DNA of 64,000 bases, from the NCBI GenBank assembly GCA_018136815.1, contig CM030941.1, positions 3,020,984 through 3,084,983 of the forward strand, written 5' to 3'. A model generated the notes under the pieces. It saw only the letters and a list, made by a program, of their open reading frames with translations. It was not told the origin of the DNA and made no database searches. The position numbers and the translations under genes are program-made. The DNA comes from Isochrysis galbana (Eukaryota > Haptophyta > Isochrysidales > Isochrysidaceae). This document shows positions 1 through 9,900 of the stretch, one piece after another (the stretch's first letter is position 1; each line of letters opens with the position of its first letter).

Positions 1-477
1 GGCTTCTCGTCTCAACAATTGTAGCGTTTCGTGAACGGCTGTTAGTAGTGATACTCATGTACATATCGATGTCAATCGCAATCTGTGTCGATGATCATAT
101 AATGTGTAGAGAAGCACATTTCGTGGAGGGTATGAGCTGGTAGAGCTTATGGCTCCGTCACTAGTTGTGCATGCCTTGCATGAAGGGCATCAGTAAAAAT
201 ATACCGGAGGGGGGCCCGAATACTTTTTAGCGCTTGGTCTTCGGAGGCTTAAAATTGGCCATTTTTCGAAAATTTTGCCGGCGGACCCCCCATTTTTTTT
301 GCTGATCTCTCATACCAGAACCTATAGAAAGCTTATTTAGGCCTCCATTTGCCCATTACCGATTTCGCCCTCCGCACCCCCCTAGTGAGTGACCGGGCTA
401 GTGCTGAGCTCTGGCGGTCTCTTCAGTTTGGGTTTTCTTCCCTGTGCGGCCTTATTTATGGGTTATGGGTGCGCATA
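1..477. other. Intergenic, no gene seen
   Basis: This stretch is richer in A and T than the rest of the window, especially at the left edge. I see no open frame of convincing composition, no tRNA and no clear repeat. It runs up to the hairpin that precedes the first MERAP-type ORF. Confidence 0.4.
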
Positions 478-512
478 GACAACTATCAGTAAACTGATAG
501 GGTCATGGAGCG
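478..512. repeat. Hairpin motif GACCCTATC-N8-GATAG, copy 1
   Basis: Read on the minus strand, this site is CATGACCCTATC, then eight bases, then GATAG. CTATC and GATAG form a stem, and the inner AGT/ACT extends it. The same GACCCTATC-N8-GATAG layout recurs at 3436-3459 and 34292-34315 with different inner bases. Here the motif overlaps the ATG of the following ORF. Confidence 0.45.
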
Positions 513-1164
513 CGCGCCGCCTCCCGCCCTCGCTGCCGCCGCCCTCGCCGCCATGGACGAAGCGTTCATGGACACGCCACTGTCGCCGAAGCGACCACGC
601 CAAGACGACCCGCCCGACCAGGTGGGCACAGGAGCCAGCGGGCCTCGCCCGCTCACCCCCGAGTACGGAGACACAACAGCCTGCATGCTGGCAGCAGCCA
701 GCATGCAGCACACCCACATCACTCCACACAGCCACCCCAGCCACACCACACAAGAGGGACGATCCAACAGGGAAGGCCTCCGGGCCTGGGTGTCGTCTGC
801 GGTTGCACCCACCGCAACACCCGAGCAAAACTCCTGTAAAAGGGAGAAATGGGTGGGACGATGCGTACAAATAGGTTGCCGCGTCAAGCTTCCGAATTTG
901 TGCTCAAAGGGCCCACGGGTGCTCTCGTCTTCTATTTTCAGCGTCGCCTTCAACGTTTGGTTTCTCGGTTATCTTGGGTTTCTCTCGCCTCGTTGTTTTA
1001 ATTTCGGATTTCTTCTATTTCGGTTGATTTGTTCTCGGATTTCGTTTGTTTCGGTTGCTTTGTTCTCCTTCCATGCCGCTCGTCGAGACGACTCGAATTT
1101 AGTCGGGGAGTGTCGTATTCCATACGATGACAGACTTTTACTTCTAACCGGTGGGTTATTTTAA
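505..1164 (+). CDS. Hypothetical proline/alanine-rich ORF starting MERAP (mobile-element-like)
   Basis: I do not recognise a domain. The ORF opens with MERAP, as do the ORFs on the opposite strand at 2695 and 37935, and carries a basic LSPKRPR patch within its first 40 residues. The first 70 residues or so have GC-rich codons like real coding DNA. The second half is hydrophobic and of mixed composition, and probably reads into non-coding sequence or past a splice site. It is most simply the first exon or the start of a mobile-element ORF1. Function is unknown and the 3' end is doubtful. Confidence 0.25.
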   Translation: MERAPPPALAAAALAAMDEAFMDTPLSPKRPRQDDPPDQVGTGASGPRPLTPEYGDTTACMLAAASMQHTHITPHSHPSHTTQEGRSNREGLRAWVSSAVAPTATPEQNSCKREKWVGRCVQIGCRVKLPNLCSKGPRVLSSSIFSVAFNVWFLGYLGFLSPRCFNFGFLLFRLICSRISFVSVALFSFHAARRDDSNLVGECRIPYDDRLLLLTGGLF

Positions 1165-1228
1165 GCCTCGAGGTCTCGTCGGCGACACTCTACCCCTTCT
1201 CTTACTTTCTTTCGATGTCATCAAACGT

Positions 1229-1324
1229 TCGGTGACAGTCTTCTGTCTTCTCCCCATGCATCGGTGACAGTCTCCTGTCTTCTCCTCATGCATCGGTGAC
1301 AGTCTTCTGTCTTCTCCTCGTGTA
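1229..1324. repeat. Tandem repeat, 32-bp unit, three copies
   Basis: Three consecutive 32-bp units begin at 1229, 1261 and 1293, each starting TCGGTGACAGTC and containing CTGTCTTCTCC. They differ at only a few positions, and a decayed fourth unit begins at 1325. The unit length is not a multiple of three, and no credible gene overlaps it. It lies in DNA that resembles the untranslated leader of a transposable element. Confidence 0.75.
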
Positions 1325-1777
1325 TCGGTGGTAGTTCCCCAGCGAGGTCTGCCCTCGTTGTTCCGACTTCTCTGTCGCACGTCTGTGCGCCGATGAGCCG
1401 CCTTGGTGCCGACGCTTGACAGTCCGTCTTGGGTGTGGTTAGTTTTCGCCCTGTTTGGGTTAGTTCGTGTGTGACTGCGTGACGTGGACCTTTTTGGAGT
1501 CCCTGTGTTGTAGTCTCTCGTGTCTACCTTGGACCTAAGAAGCTCTCATTCTCATTCTCTCTCTTCCTCTAGCTCGCTAGCTAGCCTCGGCCCTACCCTC
1601 CAACGCCGCGCGTTGCGAGCCTCCGACCCTCCGTCTCTCTCTTCGTCCCTAGCACTCGATGGTAGACACAGTCAGACCCGGCTTCTACTATGACCTCTCA
1701 GACATATTCCCGCAAGCAACAACCAACAACTCTTTCACGGCCGCGTCAGCTGCCGGCTCGATCGAACGGCCCTCTGC
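1325..1777. other. Intergenic or transposon leader, no gene seen
   Basis: This stretch is pyrimidine-rich around 1530-1650. Short open frames start at 1659 and 1690, but neither has a recognisable product. I cannot tell whether it is the 3' flank of the minus-strand ORF that ends at 1778 or part of a long terminal repeat. Confidence 0.35.
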
Positions 1778-2695
1778 CTACGAGCCAGTGGTCATCGCAT
1801 GTTCGACAGACTTGCGTGGGGCCGAGTCGGCTAGAGCGCCATAGGTTACCGCAAACTCGTGTGAGACTCCCGAGAGAGCTGCTTTGAGCTTGTCGCCATA
1901 TGCGGCCTTGAATTGGTCGTACGCGTCTTCATCGACATAGAAAATCCAAGGACCTTTACGCCCTTTGTCCATCCCATCTGGGGTTGCATCCAAGCCCTCA
2001 AGCTTGGAGAGAAGGAACTTCATGTAGGTTGCAATGTCTTCACTCTTAATCTCCTTCTTGTCGTCAGCCAGCTGTGCTAGCTGTATGAAGAAGGGGGTGT
2101 CGTCCGGTTCCTCCTCCTCATCATGAGGGGGGGAAGCAAATTGTGTGGTGTGGGTTTGGAACGATTTCGGTTCCGACTGGGGGTCCGCTCGCTTGCGCGA
2201 GGGCGGTAGTGGTTGTTGAGTTGGTGGTTGTGGGGCTTTCTGTGCTTCTTGTGGGTGCTTCCCTTTGGGGCCGGCCGCCTCAGCGTACGACTTCTGTGCT
2301 GAGTTGTTGGAGGGGTTGGAAGCCGTAAAGGCTCCAATGATTGATTGTTGAGTCAAGTGCCCGCCCCCGAGGGGTGCACTGCAGGTAGGAGTTGCCACCA
2401 TGGGGGTGACAGCAAGGCTGCCACCCACCATGGGGAGTCCTTGTTGTGGTGGCATGGCGGCAGTGGCTGGCGGCAAGGCCAGAGGCTGGCTCTGTTGGTC
2501 TGCAGGGAACAGGACTCTGCCTGTTCCCTGCTTGTGTGGCTGTTGGGGAGGCGAGGGCGGTAGGATCATGTCCACATCACTGTCGGTCAGGGGGGCAGCC
2601 TGTGAGCGCTTCGGCTCCGGCGGCTTGGGGCGGCCCCGGTGGGGCGTCGTGGCGGCGGGGGGCTGGGAGGTGGGAGCGGTCGGCGCGCGCTCCAT
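1778..2695 (-). CDS. ORF1-like proline-rich protein of a mobile element
   Basis: The product is 305 residues from an ATG at 2695. It has a proline-rich, disordered N-terminal two thirds with a basic KPPEPKRSQ patch, then an acidic DEEEEPDDTPF stretch and a folded-looking C-terminal 100 residues containing GPWIFYVDEDAYDQFKAAYG. No known domain is evident. The first 65 codons recur at 37735-37935, and the two copies differ largely at positions that leave the protein little changed, which suggests selection on the protein. Multiple copies, the lack of a host homologue and the transposon surroundings point to the first ORF (gag/ORF1 type) of a retroelement. No polymerase ORF is found next to it. 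Confidence 0.5.
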   Translation of the reverse strand: MERAPTAPTSQPPAATTPHRGRPKPPEPKRSQAAPLTDSDVDMILPPSPPQQPHKQGTGRVLFPADQQSQPLALPPATAAMPPQQGLPMVGGSLAVTPMVATPTCSAPLGGGHLTQQSIIGAFTASNPSNNSAQKSYAEAAGPKGKHPQEAQKAPQPPTQQPLPPSRKRADPQSEPKSFQTHTTQFASPPHDEEEEPDDTPFFIQLAQLADDKKEIKSEDIATYMKFLLSKLEGLDATPDGMDKGRKGPWIFYVDEDAYDQFKAAYGDKLKAALSGVSHEFAVTYGALADSAPRKSVEHAMTTGS

Positions 2696-2836
2696 CGCTA
2701 AAACTATAACAATAGTTTTGAGGATTTTTTAACGGTAGAGGGAGGCAGGAATTTACTGGTAGAAGAAGAGCGTGGAATTTAATTGTAGAAGAAGGGCGGA
2801 GAGGAGAGAGGAGAAGGAGCGGGGCTCGAATTGCAG

Positions 2837-2922
2837 AGCGCTCCGTCTGGACTCGAACTCGCGACCCAGAGCAAAAGGTTGGTGGAGGCGGTGGGTTGAA
2901 CCACTATGCCACGCGAGAGTTT
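2837..2922 (-). repeat. tRNA-derived SINE or tRNA pseudogene
   Basis: The minus strand carries an A-box-like TGGCATAGTGGTTCAA and, about 50 bases later, a B-box-like GAGTTCGAGTCC, at tRNA spacing. The T-arm and acceptor stems do not pair properly, so a working tRNA is unlikely. A tRNA-derived short interspersed element fits better. Confidence 0.55.
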
Positions 2923-3094
2923 ACGTAGCTATAGGGCCGATGGGAAGGGCTGAGAACCGCCCTATATACTCTGAGTTTTTTTCTCTTCTTTTTCACTCTT
3001 CTTCTTCTTTCTTCCTCTGTTCTTTCTACTTTTTACTGTTTTTCTTTACTGTTATTTCTTTTTGCCTCTGAGACATCGCGAATGCGACAAAGGG

Positions 3095-3435
3095 GCAGGT
3101 GAGGCTGGGGCATGGCCCTGGCCTCTCCTGCCTCTCCCTCGGTGGCGCTCCGCGCCCTTGCAGGACGACTGGAGTTGGCTGGGGGGTCCTGATCAGGGGC
3201 GCCCAAGGGAGGAGGGGCTGGTCAGAGAGATGGGCTGGCCACGACGGGCCGGGCGCCAGGCGGGCGAGTCAGGCGGGCTTGTGAGCGGAGAGGAATGGGT
3301 CAGCAGGGCTATGTGCTCCTGGCAAGCCATCAAGCGCTACCAGGAGAGTGGATGGTCCCTCCCCCATGGCAGGGGAGGAGTAGAGAGAGAGGGGGGCTCG
3401 TGCCCCCCCATGAGCGAACTAAGTATAAACTTAGT
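3095..3435 (+). repeat. Repeat family B, copy 1 (5'-truncated)
   Basis: This matches the copies at 20413, 48718, 49685 and 62253, which lie on the opposite strand. It keeps the shared blocks GGCATGGCCCTGGCCTC, CAGCAGGGC and CCTCCCCCATGGCAGG. It ends in a GGGGGGCTCGTGCCCCCC hairpin and then the terminal hairpin ACTAAGT-ATAA-ACTTAGT at 3418-3435. The 5' hairpins of full copies are missing. The GACCCTATC hairpin motif follows immediately. Confidence 0.75.
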
Positions 3436-3459
3436 TGACCCTATCACTTCAACGATAGG

Positions 3460-3941
3460 CTTCTCCATTGTCCATTACAAAAAGCCTACATCAATAAGTA
3501 AACAATCTTAGTTGGTGCATGCTACACACCACCATAGAATACACACGCAGAGCGAGCGGGTCTCCTCGGCGCGTAGTGCCCTACAAGCACGGGCATGGCC
3601 ACGCTGGCAGTTGAGCAAGTGATTGAGCACCTAGGACAGCCATGGAGCAAACTGTGCCATGCCCACTGTTTAGTCATGGAAGATCCGATGCTAGCAAAGA
3701 TGGCCACTTGGTGAACGACGACCAAATACTCTGTGGTGTCGTGTGAGGCCGCGCTCTCTTCGGCCGCGCTTTTAGGCCATAGCCGATGGCCATGCCACGG
3801 TATCGCCAAATTGAAGGGTCCCATGTGGAGTGGAAGTGGCCAAGGGCACAATTGCTCGTGTCTCAACACCAAATGGCACCGTCGGCTCCACCCGCTCGAC
3901 GGCTAGGGCCCCTGACTCATGCTTCGACCTCAAGAACTGCC
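3460..3941. other. 3' flank of the dynein gene
   Basis: No gene is seen. The dynein stop codon lies at 3942-3944, and this stretch presumably holds its 3' untranslated region. No clear AATAAA-type signal was found on the minus strand close to the stop. Confidence 0.4.
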
Positions 3942-6900
3942 TCACTCTTCCGGTTGCATGAACAAGGCAACCGCCGCGAGCACCCAGCAGCTCGGATCGC
4001 GCTCGGTACACAGCGGAGCGGCGAATAAATAGGTGGGTCCACGCAGAGAAGATGAATACACCGGGCATGTGTAGACTTGGGCATTTGGCAGCTCATGGGG
4101 CAGCACTCCCCGGATATGCAAAACTGGCATCTCGGGAAAATGCTCTGAAGGGTCAGCATCAGTTAGTACTTGTTGCCCCACGTCCCACCGTGCACCATCG
4201 AGATAGAAGCCGTGGACGTGCACGCCTTCGTCCGGCTGCGCCCAGAGGTCTTCCGGCCAAGTGATGGTGAATTGTGCATGCATGACGACCGCGTCCAATG
4301 TTTGGCCTTTCTGTCGGCTGGCTGCTTGCAAAGTGGCGCAGATGAAGCCCATGGGGTTCCACAGGCCTCCAAGCCACACGGACGGCGGAAGTGCCATTTT
4401 CTTTGCGGCCATTGTCGCAAGCTGCTTGGTTCGCTGTAGCAAGTCGTCAACCCACGCAGGAAGGGATTTGAGAGTATAGGACCCTGTAGGTCCGTGTTGT
4501 AAGCATATCTCAAGCCAAGACATAGGCACATGTGCATTGAAGATGTCATCAATCAGCTGCTCCATGGTATGGGATGTGTTCACCCCACCCATAAGACAGA
4601 GGCTGAGTTCTGATAGAGAGCGCCTCACAGCCAGGACGATATGGTTTGCACGATGCACCTCTTGCAATAGAGCAACGGTGTACGGAGTGGGAGCGCCAGC
4701 CGCCTTCTTGATCTCAGCGACGTGGAAGGGTGCGGGGAGGCGTGCCATAATATCCTGCACTGCAGCCGCCACAGTTGCCTCCTTCTTGCGCGCTTCGCGA
4801 TGGTGAGAATGATCCATCGCACCTCGTCGTGACGCACGGGCCAACGCGTCCTTGCTGAAGGCGTCCTTGCCGTGACCAAACTGTGCACAACTGGAGAGGA
4901 CCCCACCTGCAAGCACAGTGAGCGTGAGACACAAGTCATCGGTCTTTTTGCGCAGTAGTGTTCCCTGTGAGGAGGTTGGCATGCCGAAGAGCTCAGGCGT
5001 CTCGGATGGCAGGTTCTCGATGAGGTCCATGTATTCTTCGTGGCTGCCTTCGGCGACACAGTCGAAGCCGGGCGCGAGCTGAGCGGCGGCAGACGGATCC
5101 ATGATCTCGTGGCGGAAGGTCTGGCGTAGGTAGGCCGCAAACACGCGCTTATCATGCGCATCGGTCACACGGTCGCCGTAGACGATCTCGCCCAAGGTGC
5201 GACGTAAGTCACCCCAAGGAATCGACTCGCTCCGCGCGAGATAATCCTCTATGATAGTAGCACCCATGAGTAGATCGTCGTGACGGATAGTGCACGGCGA
5301 ACCATAGCCGCGCCGCCCGAATTGTCGTCGACCGAGCGCCAGCACATGGAAGAAGCATAGGGAGAAGAGTAACGGGCCCATGGCCTCGGGCTGTGACGAC
5401 TGATCAATGGTCGACTGCGAGAAGGAGGTGAAGGCAGCACGCAAATTGGGCTCGATTAGTTCCGCCGGCTGCATCGCGGCTTTGATTGAGCACTGGACGA
5501 TGGCATCGGGCACATTGCGATCGAGCGGGTGTTGCGAAGGAGCCGCAGAAAGGAAGCAGCGGAAGTCGTCGTGTCCTGTCTCGGCAGCCGTAGCGAGAAG
5601 TTCCTCGAGGCGCGGCAGCCATTGAGAGGACAGTTGGATATTTTTCAGGAGCAACCAACCCCCTTTCTCCGCTAGCCGCAGGAGACTCATCTCGGCGCGT
5701 GCCTCCTGCGCGGGGCCCATCGCAAGGGACTCAAGCCGACCATTTGCGCAGGTGAAGCCAAGCTTGCGTCCAAGCTCCTCGACATTGGCGCCAGGGTCGG
5801 CACCGGGACACAGCATGAAGAAGATCGGCGTCGCTGCCGATGATTCGTTGAAGAAATCTTGAATCGAATCTGGCGGCGCAGTGACGAAGTTGTCTCCCAG
5901 GCTGTCGCGAACGAGATTGGAGAGCCCCAGAACGAGGCGGTCCGGCCTCAGCGCGCGGACGAGCAAAAGACGCTCGAAGGGCGTCAGCATTTCCTCCCAC
6001 GGCTCCGGGAGTTCTCCAACCACTTCAGGGCAGGGGGAGTCCATCCAAATACGCCAATCTTCCGACTCCATCTCAAGCCGATCCAGGAGTTCGCCACGAA
6101 ACGGGGCACTGCGTAGCTCGCTTAGGGCGGTAACCACACCCCATTGTGCAGTGCTAAGGTATGAGGCCGCCCACGGCGTTGGCAAGAGATCGCGGGGATT
6201 GCACGGTCCTTGCAGTAGGAAGGCGATCTGCTCATCGGGCACCGCATTGGCCTGTTGTTCAATACGGATGGCTAGGCGTGCCGCGAACGGTAGCCGGTGC
6301 TCCTCAAGCAAACCCCGTCGCGCGAAGTGAAACACGCGATATGTGACGTCGCGCAGTAGCTGCTCGCGGCGCTTTGCGGCCACCTCTTCGCTTTGGTTTA
6401 ACTTTATGACGGATTGGAGGTCAATCCTTTGGGACATTAGCGATGCCTTGCGAGGCTGCGCAGTCGACTGGGCCTCGACAGCCAACATCAAATCAAGCAA
6501 TCGATTACCCGTGCCCACGCCGCGGCGCGCGCGCCCACGCTGGCCAGTCAAAGCGTACTCGAAGATGGCGAAGAAGGCATTGAGCGAGAATTGATAGAAA
6601 GAATGTAGCAGCTGCAGCTCACTTAGCACGAAAAACATCAGCGCGCCACGTCGCGCGATGGGCCGGTAGCTCTCTCGTGTGGCATCCACCTGGAGGAGCA
6701 CCTCCTCCGCGTTTCGCATGGCTTCCGCGACAGTCTTTGCCTCTGCCTTTGTGCGCTCAATGCTCTCAATAATGTCTTCGTGGTCGAGCACTGAGCCGTC
6801 TGCGTCGGCGAGCTCCAAAAGGATCGCGTTCTCAAATTCACCAAGCCGCCCATGCGCGTCGTAGACTTCGGAGACCAGGGTGCATCTGCGCTTGTCAATG

Positions 6901-9900
6901 TCCGGGCGCTCGCGAGCGACGGTTAGCGTCAGGAGGTGATCCGATAGCCCCTGCTCCGTCACAGCGAAATTGACGAGCACCACCTCGGCTTGCACTTCCG
7001 GCGGATAATGCGGATTGGCAAGACGGGTTTGCAGGTACAAGCGGAAGCTGGTCGACAGCTCCAACTCGGCAGCTCCGACCTGCACCCACTTGCTACCATC
7101 CGAGCGCACCGAGTGGCGTCGTGAGACGATTGACGTCAGTGAGGACTCGTATGCTTCGCCCAAATTCTCCACGAGCATCGGCACTCCCTGCGCAGCCGCC
7201 TTGCACAAATCCTCGAGCAAGGTGGTAGATCCAGCCGCGGTGATTTTCAACTTGTTTTTGGCCTCGCGCGTCTTGATCCATGTAATACCCTGCGCCTGCG
7301 GGTCTATGACAAGAGGCCAGCGCTCCGAGGCAACGATTATGGCGCCATTCTCCATCGAGGTGCGGTCTCGGAAAACACTCTCGTGGGCCCACTGTCGTTG
7401 TTCCGTGGGCGTGATAAGTATGTCCAACACGTCGCAGCCGCCCCCGCTACCAGGGCTACCCACACTGTCAGCTGCCTCCCCACGAACGTAGGGCGTGAGA
7501 TGGTTGCGCATCAGCTTCTCACGGTACGGCTGCGTGAAGACGCCAGCGTACGACACGAACGAAGCCGCGAGTAGGACATCCCCCGGTAGTCCCGCGAGGC
7601 GTGTTCGCAACCCTGAAAGGTGCGCCGCCCATCGTGGGGCCTCGGAATCCAAAGAGCTCGTGAGACGAGTCGCAAGCTCCAGCCGGACCTCTGCACCTCG
7701 GGCCTCAGATTGCGCCACCGATTCCTCCGCGCACACACGCTCATGCTGTGCAACGAGTTCGCTTACGCGCCTCTCTGCTTCCTCCTTCTGGGCAACCGCT
7801 GCCGCGTACGCGTCTTTAGCCTCCTTTGCCACACGCTGCGCCTGCACGGCGGCTGCCTTCTTCGGAGCCACAAGCTCGTGGATGTCCGCGTACGTCATGA
7901 TGCTCCTCACAAACGTGCACAGGTGAACCGCAGCTTGAGCCTTAGGCGACACGCTCTCCGGCCGGAACGTCTCCTTCTCAAGCAATGGGCGCACGTTTGC
8001 GAAGTTACGCTTTGGCACCGCACCCTTGTCGACCTTGTCCTTGAACCCGTTGAGGGTCTTAAGGAAGCTAGCCGGGTCCCGCATCAAGAACTGAGCCTGT
8101 CGCCAGCTTGAGTCTACTCTACCACCACGACCACCGTCGTGAAATAGAAATAAGCATGCGGCGAGCACGTCGTCTGCGCCAGAAGGAGGCGTGCTAAGGG
8201 ACTTGAGGTCCATCACGTCGCGTCGATTGATTGAGGATACGGCACGGCTCGCGGCCTCCGCTGCTGGCACCGCATTTGCCTCCTCTTGCTCGACGCTGGC
8301 CGCCATGGCCTCCGCCTCTTGACGATTCCTATCTGCTCGTTGGACGAGTTCCTCCGCCTTCTCCGTCGCGGCGACGACGCGCTGCTGCTCGGCTTGGACC
8401 ATTGGAGCCAGTTTTTCACGTTGCATGGCCTTCTGTTCCACGCGCTCTAGCTTAGATTTGATCTCATCGTCAAGAGTTCGCACCTGATCGGCGGCTGCCT
8501 CCAACTTCTCCAGCCCCTTGGCATACCTCTGCAACAACGTCTTTGTCTCGGCTCGGAATCGGTCCAGCATCGCACGGTACAGCGAGACAAGCTGCAAGAA
8601 GGATTTTGGCGTGACGTAGTTGTAGCGCCTTTCGTTAGCAGCGAAGTCAGCTGAAAGGGCTTGCACTGCGGAGAAAGAGAAAGGCATGAACTTGACGATC
8701 GCCGACTTTGTTTCCTCGTCGCCGAGGTCGACGTCCTGTAGAATCGCATGAGAGACTGAGGCAAGTGCCTCCTCAGGCCACATGTGGATGACATCGATGA
8801 GGAGACGTGACATGAAATTTGGGAATCGGCGAACACGATCTTGTAGCGATCCGCCCATCGGGGACAGGCAAAGCACAACGTGCAAATGCGTGCGCACACG
8901 TCTCACGAAGAACTCCCAGAGCGCAGCTTCATCCTCTGAAACACCGGCGCGCTTTGCTAATGGATGCAGGTCGTTTAGCATGTCGTCGATATCCTCGGGT
9001 GGAAAGAGCGAGCGGACGTCGGCGGAGAGCAGTATGTCGGCAAGCAACTGATAGATTTCATCGCCGGCCCCAGCAAGCCTCTGGTCCGCAAGCATCAACG
9101 TCACACCGTGTCCGCGGACACCAGCCTCACGGCTAAGGGAGCGTAGATTAGCGCGCAGCTCTTCGGCACCGTATTCCGCAGACGTGTTGGCTGCCGTGAG
9201 CGGATAACGAGCGAGGTGTGATGCGAGCCGACATAAGGATTGCTTGCCGGAGCCACCAACACCAATAATCATGCCATGACTCCCCGGCAGGGCCAGGATG
9301 CGAGCAATGTGGCACACGTGGCGCAGAGCATCCTCAAAGAGTACCAAGTCCATCACTGGGTTAGATTGGTTATACTCATTAAGTGAATCCGACACGAGCC
9401 CGGTCAAGTCGTGAAAGGAAAAGACGCGATCGTACGCGCGGTACTCAAGGCCATTCGCGAAGTCGCAAAATAAGAAAGGGGGCTGGAAGAGCAGCGCCGG
9501 AGGCATGTCCGTGAAATGATGCCTGGCGTGCTCTTGCACAAGGGACTGGTAGCGACGATGATCTCCTGCCGTGGACAATCGGTCGGCATAGACGCGCTCC
9601 GATTCATGCAGCCACAGCTGCACAAACTTGAGAGGGTCTGCAAACTGTTCGGGCTTCGAGAGCAGCACGCCTTGGAATACGGCGGAGAGATGAGATAAAG
9701 TGAAATCGTACGTGACGTGCGCCGCCGTCTTGCGAAAAGTAGCCGCCACGGACTTGTGCAACGAGAGCGCCGCTTGCACGAGCTTTTTGCCCATGTCTTG
9801 TATGACTGACGAGAACCCACGAAGATGCCCGGTGAGCATCGTCGAATAGATCGTGGTCAACGCCTCGTCTGACGGGAAGGGCACGACGAATGTCGAAAAG

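Noticed and set aside
2837..2922. Functional tRNA gene on the minus strand
   Set aside because: A and B boxes are good but the T-arm and acceptor stems fail to pair; a SINE or pseudogene fits.
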